Both the position numbers and the translations under genes were made by a program. A stretch of DNA of 64,000 nucleotides. Source: Gottfriedia luciferensis (GTDB lineage: Bacteria; Bacillota; Bacilli; Bacillales; Bacillaceae_G). The stretch's first letter is position 1; every line of letters starts with the position of its first letter. The DNA is taken from contig NZ_MDKC01000013.1 of the NCBI RefSeq assembly GCF_001712755.1, positions 1-64,000 on the forward strand. The letters run 5' to 3'. Below, piece after piece: positions 50,501 through 58,256 of this stretch. The notes beneath the pieces are model-generated. The model was not told the DNA's origin. It saw only the letters and a program-made list of their open reading frames with translations, and made no database searches.

Positions 50501-52564
50501 GACCTTGTAATGACATTTAATCCAGGTGCAGCTGCATCTGATTGGATATCTGTTATGAAGGCTGGCGGTGATATTAAATTTGGCGGCAATTCAATCAAAA
50601 CTAGAGCTGTGATTGATGAAGCATCAGGAACGTTAAAGATTCCATATGATTTAGTAAGAACAAATGGTGGAGCTGCAGTTTCAAGGAGTTTAGTTGTTTC
50701 AGCTCCGGGTTATGCTGACGTTAATGTAAATGCAACTGTTACACCACAAACTGCACCTGTAATTGCACTTTCGTCAACTGCAGGAACACCTCAGTTTGGT
50801 GATACCATTACTTACTCTATTAATGGGGATGATAATCCGTTATGGAGAAGTTCAATTTTACTTGCACCGACGTCAGATCAATCGATAGATAACGGTGATA
50901 TCACACTTCAATTATCATCGATTACATCAGTAAAACCTTATGTCACAACATCCGTAAAAAACGGTACAGGATCAGTAACTATTGATGGAAATGCAACACA
51001 ATCTACTACTGCTGCTGGTAATAAGAACGTTAAGTTCATATCACCTTACTTTACGCCAATCACAATCGCTCAACCATTTGTTCAAAGAACGGCACCAACA
51101 CCGAGTTTGACGCCAAGTGGAGTTAATAAACCAGTAATTATTACAGTACCTAATAATACTGAAAATATGAGATGGGCAAATGCTACAAAGGCAGTTACAG
51201 GAGATATTACAGTAGATGGAGTGTCAACTAAATCGGATACAACAATCTCATCAGATGAGAGCAATATTACAATTACTCTACCAGGTACTGCTTTCTCAAC
51301 AACAGGTAATAAAGAGATTATGTTTACAGCTTATTGCTACCCGGATACAAAGGTAACTCAAGTAATTAAGAGCAATCCACCAGTGTTTGCTTCTAAAATT
51401 GCTTATATTCAAGAAGACACACCAATCACTATTAACTACAATCAAGATTCAGATTGGCTTGCAGCGTCACCTGTTGTTTCACTTAATGGCAAAGTAGTTG
51501 ATTCTAGCAAGTACACTCTAACAGCTAAGGAAGTAACATTTGTTGATCGCTCTTTATTTAAAGACCTAGGAGATTATAATTTTACAATTTCTGCACCTGG
51601 TTATATCGATACTTCATTTACGATTATCATAAGTGATGATTTATCACATTTGATTTCGGCAACAGCGGACAGCAACGGTAAAATTGATCCGGATGGCTTT
51701 ACTTCAGTGAAACATGGATCAAATCAAACGTTCAAAATCACACCGAATACAGGTTTTGAGATTGGAAGCGTTAAAGTTGATGGACAAGAAGTAACAGTAA
51801 CAAACGGCGAGTACACTTTCACAAACGTAACAAAAAATCATTCGATCAATGTAACATTCAAACAAATCGTTCACATCATCACGGCTTCAGCTGGAAGCAA
51901 TGGAACGATTAGTCCGAACGGTAGAATTGCTACGAATTATGGAACGAACCAAACATTTAATATCACGCCTTACGAGGGTTATGAAGTTTCAACGTTTAAA
52001 GTAGACGGTGAGGATACAAAGTTAACAAACAACTCATACACGTTTACGAACGTAACAAAAGATCATACGATTAATGTAACATTTAAACAAATCGTACACA
52101 CAATCACAGCAGCAGCTGGAAGCAATGGAACAATCAGTCCAAACGGTAATGTTTCTGTAAATCATGGAAAAGATCAAACATTTACGATTACACCGAATAA
52201 AGGGTATGAGGTTGCTACATTTACTGTTGATGGTGTAAATACAAATCTTACTGGTAATTCGTATACGTTTACAAATGTATCGAAGGATCACATGATTAAC
52301 GTTACGTTCAAGAAGATCATTTACACAATCGTAGCATCAGCTGAAGGCAATGGAACGATTAGCCCAAGTGGTATACTTTCAGTAGATGAAGGAGCAAATC
52401 AAACATACAAAATTACGCCTGATAAGGGTAATTATGAGGTTGAATCGTTTAAAGTAGACGGAGTAGAAACTAAGCTAACAAATAATACGTACACGTTTAC
52501 GAATATAACAAAGAATCATACAATCAGTGTTACGTTTAAACACAAAGGTAACAGCGGAAAGTAA
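44543..52564 (+). CDS. Giant secreted S8 (subtilisin/Vpr-like) protease with multi-domain C-terminal region
   Basis: A 2673-residue exported protein. Domains in order: signal peptide (ends VPAFA, residue 29), I9-type propeptide (about 60-200), S8 catalytic domain with Asp297 (VIDTGLDYNHPD), His362 (SHGTHVAGT) and Ser702 (SGTSMATPHVAG) and an inserted PA domain (about 545-640). Then come an Fn3-like region (about 765-920), long unassigned beta-rich segments, a dockerin-like Ca-binding pair (about 1520-1585: GDVNGDDVIDMKD, ADFNFDGTIDYSDF), about seven Shr/DUF1533-like modules (1670-2365, recurring W..A...I...G) and four 75-residue InlB-B/bacterial-repeat units (from 2369). No LPXTG, S-layer or choline-binding anchor is seen. 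The first 760 residues resemble B. subtilis Vpr, which is only about 800 residues long. All three catalytic residues are present, so activity is likely. Confidence 0.92.
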   Translation: MSHRKMKKMVMSTFLATSTLLGYTVPAFAMTGGTTANDSKAVQSDSNSKLDLTQTQQLQNLYLEKLQFDPQLLNSSDQLDLIIQFNVDPAPIQMQNQQKNAISGKLSVNQESTPAVTLESAQTEVNQTHSDFKSFVSNESKKLKAAGESSSIHIGREYTQVFNGLAVKIPKSSLNDILALPYVKSVYQNVKYAPIPASQLIDVPASVTGDGKVSDQKTNPNVLPAIRSNRSNIQSASSTSDSSSVSEKAVNTQSGTVPPPGPEGPQSGETAVLDWLKIHDLQNENITGKGVKVGVIDTGLDYNHPDIAGEYQGGKDFVDNDNDPMETVYSDWLTAKNANDSLPSDQQDPNFPTDYHNYITSHGTHVAGTIAGQSRSSSPYAVRGVAPEVQLYAYRVLGPHGGTDEAVIAGIEQSYKDGCKVINLSLGAAYNDSLSPNAVAINNISDLGVTAVIAAGNSGPGAGTVGTPGAAAKAITVGAIATPTQVPTFDIHSYGASGEDSFAITNTRLIGKDFSESNSKLSGSTQYDIVDAGYGTPAWYDDLRNKNIDVKDKVVLVKRGGSSMDQLMKYATNEHVKAMILWNPSDNSNLLFDDQGFYPFYFGSMGSTVYTLQIGNKDGTKFYNAFKAGTIKKISVSNAGNFTMPGNSLASFSSTGPVTGSLAIKPDVVAPGVDIFSTAPYDIWEPNSKDYSYNYQTMSGTSMATPHVAGMAALILSAHPNYKPEDVKVALMQTADPIDSQKSLFQIGSGKADPYQAVHSDMQFKVKDFIQSRSSTDDSSSSNIINIANTTGSFSFGYTARSVDGSVTKTGDLYITNNGNAAKTFNGSSAFFKDAFMTDGQDGVEQGAKISISNATSPETEIKSITVPAGGTIHLTVKFTAPTSAASGYYEAYINFVNQANPDETYRMPLAINVQSRGLDFRIQRKAFTLSGDKNFNPNTFAVVPQSWAEVRVKSPLDPSFGFRLYIMDITGSKYIGYIATFNLSAFTLGNLVYAPLLLNGNYYPYKDPISKDDPNLSVKLTQQQSTQKQVGEGGYTIQARALDATTGQLYEKNSTVYVDNTAPTVQMDKGSEPGIYEIDPNGPMTDGALKWFSGKAYDSNVDYMKNVGHETQVPAPPNYDTDTNVSQSLGRIDGMVGDSNSAPYVNYFLSPSGDGQFKFGISKEDLVNTSDDPLKENYGVQFRIYPEDYSFAGNLETQGQFYYFVKKGNEYVVNRFARLDSPGSTTLNGVDPNFLVDKTLVSKGDNFKSTLSIKYPKNLVGAKFYIDSLPFADINDIDFSPEYKAFLATKGLTADKTWIQKDTDVNGDFIFSFNLPKDVQAQGVLNTTDTMSGGVAKEMPLLDIKYKVSNDAGYDTLWLVGSANIPEITTYDGGKNGMDRVPTFLDKKLYIKGSAYISGSIRPEGFQNYPTSNSFGRSTPITADGSGVEVKFEDPNAGGITSKLSIAQDTTASASSANPGIIQTGLFTTDLPMQAGDKPYNFTMKMPGHLTFYGTLAVNTAGQYNYAAGGSYSVPNAIMLAGDVNGDDVIDMKDIENESAAYNSFVGTPSTYTRNADFNFDGTIDYSDFEYIIKNFGKYNTTAPNASTLEGKIVLTTSKTITITGFGTLPSGSDLTAFNTIVKPVPYIKTSDSTAFVYYGKINPFQLFSVGYKTPDPVNGATTLTQIEDTAWRTAVDGAGGQILIDGVDRKAATNSYNGVSTNSIIEKVVSNKGQYEFDPSLFKKAGVHTIVFKAPGYMDRSLKFKMLDGIGNSFSLLSPNNVATIGKALTYTRSDTTGSTAAHYRDIWQPNINSITITDPNNNVVKNYTGAELAGLFNQLTPANATTFNFTIPAGIFTTPSSSSADWKITISADNYTSYSFTQRINAFSSPTLTAEANRYFNDSNSNPISIGVGATNDTQAWRDAITAIQISGTTINRADFEANKITVGAPGTPIKIDEALITAPGSIKINIIASNYQTTSVDQPLYKQGVTLTSPAGTIYAGKDLVMTFNPGAAASDWISVMKAGGDIKFGGNSIKTRAVIDEASGTLKIPYDLVRTNGGAAVSRSLVVSAPGYADVNVNATVTPQTAPVIALSSTAGTPQFGDTITYSINGDDNPLWRSSILLAPTSDQSIDNGDITLQLSSITSVKPYVTTSVKNGTGSVTIDGNATQSTTAAGNKNVKFISPYFTPITIAQPFVQRTAPTPSLTPSGVNKPVIITVPNNTENMRWANATKAVTGDITVDGVSTKSDTTISSDESNITITLPGTAFSTTGNKEIMFTAYCYPDTKVTQVIKSNPPVFASKIAYIQEDTPITINYNQDSDWLAASPVVSLNGKVVDSSKYTLTAKEVTFVDRSLFKDLGDYNFTISAPGYIDTSFTIIISDDLSHLISATADSNGKIDPDGFTSVKHGSNQTFKITPNTGFEIGSVKVDGQEVTVTNGEYTFTNVTKNHSINVTFKQIVHIITASAGSNGTISPNGRIATNYGTNQTFNITPYEGYEVSTFKVDGEDTKLTNNSYTFTNVTKDHTINVTFKQIVHTITAAAGSNGTISPNGNVSVNHGKDQTFTITPNKGYEVATFTVDGVNTNLTGNSYTFTNVSKDHMINVTFKKIIYTIVASAEGNGTISPSGILSVDEGANQTYKITPDKGNYEVESFKVDGVETKLTNNTYTFTNITKNHTISVTFKHKGNSGK
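51647..52561 (+). repeat. Four tandem 225-bp repeats encoding 75-residue modules
   Basis: Units begin at 51647, 51872, 52097 and 52322, exactly 225 bases apart. Each encodes a ...NGTISP.G...Q.F.ITP..GYEV..F.VDG....YTFTNVTK.H.INVTFK pattern of the divergent InlB-B/bacterial repeat type. The DNA is also similar between units (recurring ACAAACGTAACAAAA and TCAATGTAACATTCAAACAA-like blocks), which points to duplication and makes copy number changes possible. Confidence 0.85.
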
Positions 52565-52677
52565 TGAATCAGCAGAATTGACAGAGAAAGTAAGACGTTC
52601 AAAAAATAGGTTTGTTATATAAATAGAAAATATATTTTTTCGAACGAGAAATTAAAGGCTCATTTTGAGTCGCACTA

Positions 52678-52711
52678 GGCTGTCGGGATCTTCTCGACAG
52701 TCTCTTTTTTG
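52678..52711 (+). terminator. Terminator after the S8 protease gene
   Basis: GGCTGTCG (52678-52685) and CGACAGTC (52695-52702) form an 8-bp stem with one G-T pair, followed by a T-rich tail. Confidence 0.85.
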
Positions 52712-53106
52712 TATTAAATCATTTAAATCCGAGTAAATTTAGACCATAATTTGGTTCAATTAAATAATTTTAAAATAATAAGCAAATCTTTCCTTCGGTT
52801 ATTTTATATTGTACAGGAGACAAACTTAAAATAAGCGCTTACTATATAGAGGTAGGGTTTACTAACTAATCGTGAGTCAAAATTTTATTTTTCTAAAATA
52901 AGGACCTTAATGATAGATTTTTAACTTTTTTACATTGTTTAAATAGTTTATAATTATCAGATAAAGAAAAAATTTTTTTAGGGCAGTTAATAATAGAAAT
53001 ATACTATTAATTGGATATAATTAAATAGTGATATACTATTATTAAAATGTAGTTTAAATGTGTTATACTATTAATAAGATATAATTGAGACAGAAAAGGT
53101 GTGTTC
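52712..53106. other. mqo upstream region, A/T-rich, with phased repeats
   Basis: About 400 bases without a gene. TAAGCGCTTA at 52832-52841 resembles the core of a CcpA cre site, with mismatches in the left half. Three TATACTATTA units lie at 53000-53095 (separate entry). Confidence 0.55.
53000..53095 (+). repeat. Three direct repeats at exact 32-bp spacing upstream of mqo
   Basis: TATACTATTA begins at 53000, 53032 and 53064. Units 1 and 3 share about 20 of 23 bases (both continue with GATATAATT), while unit 2 is diverged. The 32-bp period equals three turns of the DNA helix, so bound proteins would lie on one face. TATACT and TATAAT in the units also resemble -10 elements. Confidence 0.7.
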
Positions 53107-53141
53107 CTAGGTGGTGCCTTGCTTTTTGTGACACCTAAGCA
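53107..53141 (+). promoter_or_regulatory. Hairpin in the mqo 5' leader
   Basis: CTAGGTG (53107-53113) pairs with CACCTAAG (53132-53139), followed by AGGAAAACC and, further on, a T6 run at 53153-53158. It may be an attenuator or an mRNA-stabilising hairpin. Confidence 0.4.
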
Positions 53142-53186
53142 GGAAAACCTACTTTTTTGCAAATAAAGGGGAAAAGGAAGGTTATT

Positions 53187-54686
53187 ATGAGCAACAGACA
53201 AACTAGAACAGACATTATCTTAATTGGTGCCGGAGTCATGAGTGCGACTTTGGGGTCATTACTAAAAGAGTTAGCACCGGAAATGGAAATTAAAGTATTT
53301 GAGAAATTAGAAAAAGCAGGAGAAGAAAGCTCTAATGAGTGGAATAATGCAGGTACGGGACATGCTGCGTTATGTGAGCTTAACTATACATCAGAAAAAG
53401 CTGATGGATCGATTGATATTAGCAAGGCGATAAAAATTAACGAACAGTTTCAACTTTCAAGACAATTTTGGTCATATCTTGTAAACAATAACTTGATTGG
53501 TAATCCACAAGACTTTATCATGCCGATTCCTCATATGAGTTTAGTGCAAGGTAAAGAAAATGTGGAATTTTTGAGTAAACGATTTGAAGCGCTTTCTAAA
53601 AATCCTCTATTCAAAGGGATGGAATACTCAGAAGACGCTCAAAAGTTGAAGGAATGGATCCCGCTAATCATGGAGGGACGCACATCTAATGAACCAATAG
53701 CGGCAACAAAAATAGACTCAGGAACGGACGTAAACTTTGGTGCTTTAACGCGTATGATGTTTGAGCACTTAGAGAGTAAGAATGTAGAGATAAACTATAG
53801 ACATGCTGTAGAAGATATTAAGCGCACTAGTGACGGCTCGTGGGAAGTAAAAGTGTATAATATGAGCACAGGTAATATCGATTCCCATATTGCAAAATTC
53901 GTATTTATCGGTAGTGGAGGAGCTAGTCTACCTTTACTGCAAAAAACTGGTATCCCTGAGTCAAAACATATTGGAGGGTTCCCTGTAAGTGGACTATTCT
54001 TAGTATGTAAAAATCCAGAGGTTGCCAAGCAACACCATGCAAAAGTATACGGAAAAGCTAAAGTTGGTGCACCACCAATGTCTGTTCCACATCTTGATAC
54101 AAGATATATCGATAACCAAAAGTCGTTATTATTTGGACCATTTGCAGGCTTTTCACCAAAGTTCTTAAAAACAGGTTCAAATATGGATCTGATTAGCTCT
54201 GTTAAACCAAATAACGTTATGACGATGTTAGCGGCAGGCGTAAAAGAGATGTCATTAACTAAATATTTAATTCAACAAGTCTTATTATCGAATGAAAAAC
54301 GTATGGAAGAATTACGTGAATTTATTCCAAATGCTAAGAGTGAGGATTGGGATATCGTAGTTGCTGGTCAACGTGTACAAGTTATTAAAGACACGCCAGC
54401 TGGAAAAGGGACACTTCAATTCGGTACAGAAGTAGTTAGTGCGGCTGATGGTTCGATTGCGGCATTACTTGGAGCATCTCCAGGTGCTTCGACTGCTGTT
54501 CACGTAATGCTTGAAGTATTAGAAAAATGCTTCCCTGGGCATATGATGGAATGGGCTCCAAAAATTAGAGAAATGATCCCATCATTTGGATTATCTCTAG
54601 AAGATCATCCAGAACTTTTAGATGAAATCCAATCTTCCACTTCAAAAACGCTTGGATTAAACGAAAAAGAGCTAGCTTATAATTAA
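53187..54686 (+). CDS. mqo: Malate:quinone oxidoreductase
   Basis: A peripheral-membrane FAD enzyme that oxidises L-malate to oxaloacetate and passes electrons to the quinone pool. The 499-residue product has the FAD motif [35 protein letters not shown], and the conserved SPGASTA segment near the C-terminus ([17 protein letters not shown]), which together define Mqo. The frame is open from a TTG at 53157, but AGGAAGG lies just before ATG 53187, which gives the family N-terminus. It is monocistronic with a strong terminator. Confidence 0.96.
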   Translation: MSNRQTRTDIILIGAGVMSATLGSLLKELAPEMEIKVFEKLEKAGEESSNEWNNAGTGHAALCELNYTSEKADGSIDISKAIKINEQFQLSRQFWSYLVNNNLIGNPQDFIMPIPHMSLVQGKENVEFLSKRFEALSKNPLFKGMEYSEDAQKLKEWIPLIMEGRTSNEPIAATKIDSGTDVNFGALTRMMFEHLESKNVEINYRHAVEDIKRTSDGSWEVKVYNMSTGNIDSHIAKFVFIGSGGASLPLLQKTGIPESKHIGGFPVSGLFLVCKNPEVAKQHHAKVYGKAKVGAPPMSVPHLDTRYIDNQKSLLFGPFAGFSPKFLKTGSNMDLISSVKPNNVMTMLAAGVKEMSLTKYLIQQVLLSNEKRMEELREFIPNAKSEDWDIVVAGQRVQVIKDTPAGKGTLQFGTEVVSAADGSIAALLGASPGASTAVHVMLEVLEKCFPGHMMEWAPKIREMIPSFGLSLEDHPELLDEIQSSTSKTLGLNEKELAYN

Positions 54687-54721
54687 TTTTTTTAAATTAA
54701 ATAGCATAATTAAGTTAAGTT

Positions 54722-54760
54722 AAGAACCTTCAATTAATAGTAGATTGGAGGTTCTTTTTG
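54722..54760 (+). terminator. Terminator after mqo
   Basis: AAGAACCTTCAAT (54722-54734) pairs with ATTGGAGGTTCTT (54744-54756), one G-T pair, with a T tail. Confidence 0.92.
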
Positions 54761-54850
54761 TTGTGATAGGCTATAGGAGAATAGGGCTAAATGACGAAGA
54801 TAATGATGAATCCTGTCGATTTAAATTTTTTGAAAAATTGAAAAAAAGTG

Positions 54851-54908
54851 TTCATGATTTAAAAAAGAGGTGTTATACTACATACAACTGGTAATGACAT
54901 CATTACTA
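54851..54908 (+). promoter_or_regulatory. Promoter and first operator of the amino-sugar ABC transporter operon
   Basis: TATACT (54874-54879) is a clear -10, with a weak TTCATG -35 (54851-54856) 17 bases upstream. Ten bases later lies the near-palindrome TGGTAATGACATCATTACTA (54889-54908), whose halves are TGGTAATGA and TAGTAATGA. Its place over the transcription start suits repression by the GntR-family protein at 59620. Confidence 0.65.
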
Positions 54909-54990
54909 AAGTGAATTTATGAAAGTTATAACAGGGGGTGAATGTTCTATTAGAAATTAAACATTTTTTTGTAAGCCTTTTCAAATCAAC

Positions 54991-55010
54991 TGGTAATAAC
55001 ATCATGACAA
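54991..55010 (+). promoter_or_regulatory. Second operator upstream of the ABC transporter operon
   Basis: TGGTAATAACATCATGACAA matches the first operator at 17 of 20 positions. The two are 102 bases apart start to start, which would allow looping. Between them and the start codon at 55105 there is no other recognised element. Confidence 0.6.
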
Positions 55011-55104
55011 CGTATTCATGGAGCACAATATTCCAAATCATGTCTTTTAGAGCAACTACTAGATTAAAAGGCTTTAAACTTTTAAGAGAAAGAAGGGGAA
55101 TAGG

Positions 55105-56355
55105 ATGAAAAAGTGGCTTGTTTTGCTACTAACTTTGGCTTTAGGCTTACTAGGATTAGCTGGTTGTGGTAGCAGTGACACATCGGGGGATGCAAAAGAT
55201 GGAAAGGTTGAAATTACTTACGGTTTTTGGGATAAGAAGCAAGTTCCCGCAGTTGATGAAATTATAAAATTATTTAATGAAAAGTACCCTAATATTAAAG
55301 TGAAAACTGAGCTTACTCCATATGCACAGTATTTCCAAAAGTTAGAAACTGCTGCAACAGGAGGAGCATTACCGGACGTTTTATGGATGAATGGTCCACA
55401 TATAGTCCAATATGCGGAAGGCAAAGTAATTGTCCCACTTAGTGACTTAGCATCAAAGGACAACTACAGTCTAGACAATTATCCTAAGTCATTAGTCGAT
55501 CTTTATACAGTAGATGGAAAGCTTTATGGTATTCCAAAAGACTTTGATACAACTGGACTTTGGTATAACAAAAAGATTTTTGATGAAGCAGGTATACCAT
55601 ACCCAGATAATACTTGGGATTGGAATAAGTTAAAAGAGGTTGCTAAGAAGCTTACAAATAAAGATAAGGGAGTTTACGGCTTTGCGGCTTTAATGGGTAA
55701 CCAAGGCGGATATTATGATTTCATTTGGCAAAATGGTGGTCATATTATTTCCGATGATGGCAAATCAGTCGGATTTGATCAACCTGAGGCAATTGAAGCA
55801 CTTAAATATAACATTAGTTTTATAAAAGAGGGTCTGTCTCCAACACAAGCTCAAATGACGGAAACAGCACCATCAGAGTTATTCTCTTCTGGAAAAATTG
55901 CAATGATGTTTGATGGACCTTGGATGGTTCCGGAATATAAGAAAAATCCAGATTTAAATGTAGCTGTCGTACCTAAAGGAAAACAGCGTGCAGTTGCCAT
56001 TCATGGATTAGCAAACGTTATTGCGGCAAACACAAAACATAAAGATGCTGCTTGGAAGTTTGTTCAATTCCTAGGTTCTAAAGAAGCAGCAGAAGTATAT
56101 GCGAAAACTGGTACAGTAATCCCTGCTTATAATGGTACACAAGATGCTTGGCTAAAAGCTGTTCCAAATTTAAATCTTCAAGCCTTTATTGATGGAGTTG
56201 ATTATTCAGTTCCGTTACCAAGTGTAAAAAATACGGGCGAAATCTGGCAGTATGAAACTGATATCTTGAAAAAGGCATGGAGCAATGAAGAAAGTGTTGA
56301 AGATGCTGCAAAAGAATTAACGAAAAAGGCAGACGAGGCACTAGCAAAGAACTAA
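55105..56355 (+). CDS. Sugar ABC transporter substrate-binding lipoprotein
   Basis: A 416-residue extracytoplasmic binding protein of the CUT1 (type 1 solute-binding, MalE-like) family. It has a lipoprotein signal with lipobox LAGC (Cys21) and typical motifs such as KVEITYGFWDKKQVPAVDEIIKLF, ALPDVLWMNG and SGKIAMMFDGPWMVPEYK. Ligand specificity cannot be read from sequence; the cluster suggests a galactosamine-containing sugar. First gene of an operon with two permeases and a Gfo/Idh gene, preceded by two putative GntR operators. Confidence 0.93.
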   Translation: MKKWLVLLLTLALGLLGLAGCGSSDTSGDAKDGKVEITYGFWDKKQVPAVDEIIKLFNEKYPNIKVKTELTPYAQYFQKLETAATGGALPDVLWMNGPHIVQYAEGKVIVPLSDLASKDNYSLDNYPKSLVDLYTVDGKLYGIPKDFDTTGLWYNKKIFDEAGIPYPDNTWDWNKLKEVAKKLTNKDKGVYGFAALMGNQGGYYDFIWQNGGHIISDDGKSVGFDQPEAIEALKYNISFIKEGLSPTQAQMTETAPSELFSSGKIAMMFDGPWMVPEYKKNPDLNVAVVPKGKQRAVAIHGLANVIAANTKHKDAAWKFVQFLGSKEAAEVYAKTGTVIPAYNGTQDAWLKAVPNLNLQAFIDGVDYSVPLPSVKNTGEIWQYETDILKKAWSNEESVEDAAKELTKKADEALAKN

Positions 56356-56430
56356 AAAAATGAAGAGAAGAAGATTTATAAAGCCTAAAATTACTTCTTC
56401 TCTTTATTTCCCTTAAAAGGAGTGAATACA

Positions 56431-57378
56431 GTGAAAGAAATGCCCCTACAAGTTGAAGTGAAATCAAAAAGTAAACTAAAAATACCAAGCTTATCAAAGA
56501 CGAAAAAACGATCAGATTATTTTTGGGCGTATTGTATGATTGCTCCAACAATGATTGGTTTAACGATTTTCTATTTGTGGCCAATCATTCAAACGATTTA
56601 CTTCAGTTTTACAGAATGGGGAGCATTTGGGCAATATGAATGGACAGGATTAGACAATTATAGACGAATGTTAGAAGACTCTAACCTACTACAGTCGTTT
56701 AAAAACACAGGCATTTATATCGTTTTTACGGTTCCGATTGGTATATTTTTATCAATTCTTATAGCAGTACTTTTAAACCAAAAAATTAAGGGTAAATCTG
56801 TTTATCGAACCTTATATTTTTTACCTGTTATTACCATGCCAGCAGCAATCGCTATGGTTTGGAGATGGTTATATAATTCTGATTATGGGCTCCTAAATTA
56901 TCTTTTATCCATCTTTGGCATAAAAGGTCCACAATGGGTAAGTGATCCAAAAATTGCACTGTATTCAATTATAGTAGTAGCAATTTGGAGTGGACTTGGT
57001 TACAACATGGTTATTTTTCTTTCAGGACTACAAGGGATTCCAAGATCATATTACGAAGCAGCGGAGATAGATGGTGCAGGGCCAGTCAAGGTCTTCTTTA
57101 AAATAACACTACCGTTACTTTCCCCGGTTATATTCTTCGTAACAATCATGTCCTTTATTGGGGCGTTCCAAGTGTTTGATTTAATTTTTATGATGATTGG
57201 GAAAAGCAGTACAGCACTCGAAAATACTCAATCAATTGTGTACTTATTTTATCAGCATGCATTCGTGTTAAATGATAAAGGTTATGCTGCTGCAATTGCC
57301 GTTTTACTATTAATCATTATTTTGATCATTACAGCGATTCAAATGGTTTTACAAAAGAAATGGGTTCATTATGATTGA
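56431..57378 (+). CDS. Sugar ABC transporter permease (MalF-like)
   Basis: A 315-residue inner-membrane permease with six membrane helices and the cytoplasmic EAA loop YYEAAEIDGAGPVKVFFKITLPLLSP that contacts the ATPase. GTG at 56431, eight bases after AAAGGAG, is preferred over the GTG at 56422 that lies within the ribosome binding site. Fifteen bases separate it from the second permease. No ATPase gene is nearby, so a shared ATPase such as MsmX would be needed (family knowledge). Confidence 0.93.
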   Translation: MKEMPLQVEVKSKSKLKIPSLSKTKKRSDYFWAYCMIAPTMIGLTIFYLWPIIQTIYFSFTEWGAFGQYEWTGLDNYRRMLEDSNLLQSFKNTGIYIVFTVPIGIFLSILIAVLLNQKIKGKSVYRTLYFLPVITMPAAIAMVWRWLYNSDYGLLNYLLSIFGIKGPQWVSDPKIALYSIIVVAIWSGLGYNMVIFLSGLQGIPRSYYEAAEIDGAGPVKVFFKITLPLLSPVIFFVTIMSFIGAFQVFDLIFMMIGKSSTALENTQSIVYLFYQHAFVLNDKGYAAAIAVLLLIIILIITAIQMVLQKKWVHYD

Positions 57379-57392
57379 AGGAGGAGTAACCA

Positions 57393-58226
57393 TTGGAGAA
57401 AGCAAGATACCAGATTACAAGTAAAACAATCTTAATTCATTTAATCCTAATTGTCGGCGCCTTGGCGATGGTCTTCCCTTTTATATGGATGTTACTAACT
57501 TCATTAAAAACTTATGCTGAGTCGATTCATGTTCCACCTGTTATTGTTCCAAAGCATTTCCAGTGGGTGAATTATAAAGATGTTTTTGATTTACTACCAT
57601 TCTTTAAATTCATGTTTAATACGCTAATCATTACAGTAATTCGCACAATCGGACAATTATTACTATGTTCTTTAGCTGCGTACGCTTTTGCAAGAATTGA
57701 ATTTCCAGGAAGAAACATTCTTTTTTTAATCGCATTATCTGTTTTAATGGTACCTGGGCAAGTCTTTTTATTGCCACAATATATGCTCATGGTGAAATTA
57801 GGCTGGTTAAACACTTTACAAGCGGTAGTCGTTCCAGGTTTATTTAGCGCATTTGGTACATTCCTGTTAAGACAATTTTTTATGGGGTTACCAAAGGAAT
57901 TAGAAGAAGCTGCTAGATTAGATGGCTGTAATCATTTCCAAATTTATTGGAAAATCATGCTTCCATTAGCTAAGCCAGGTTTAGTTGCTTTAGGTATATT
58001 TACAACGCTATGGAGCTGGAATGAATTAATGTGGCCAATGATTGTTAACAGCTCACCAGAATCAATGACGTTATCTGTAGGTTTGTCTTCACTACAAGGA
58101 CAATACTTAACCAATTATCCAGTTTTAATGGCAGGGTCATTTTTAGCCATTTTACCAATGCTTATTTTATTTATGATTTTACAAAAACAATTTATTGAAG
58201 GAATTGCAGTTACGGGAAGTAAATAA
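57393..58226 (+). CDS. Sugar ABC transporter permease (MalG-like)
   Basis: A 277-residue permease with six membrane helices and the EAA loop LEEAARLDGCNHFQIYWKIMLPLAKPG. It pairs with the preceding permease to form the channel. The start is TTG at 57393 after GGAGGAG. The Gfo/Idh gene follows after 30 bases in the same transcript. Confidence 0.94.
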   Translation: MEKARYQITSKTILIHLILIVGALAMVFPFIWMLLTSLKTYAESIHVPPVIVPKHFQWVNYKDVFDLLPFFKFMFNTLIITVIRTIGQLLLCSLAAYAFARIEFPGRNILFLIALSVLMVPGQVFLLPQYMLMVKLGWLNTLQAVVVPGLFSAFGTFLLRQFFMGLPKELEEAARLDGCNHFQIYWKIMLPLAKPGLVALGIFTTLWSWNELMWPMIVNSSPESMTLSVGLSSLQGQYLTNYPVLMAGSFLAILPMLILFMILQKQFIEGIAVTGSK

Positions 58227-58256
58227 AAATCTTACAAAGCTTGGAGGAAACTAATT

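Noticed and set aside
52832-52841. TAAGCGCTTA as a CcpA cre site for mqo
   Set aside because: The right half fits but the left TG of the cre consensus is missing. Kept only as a remark in the region entry.
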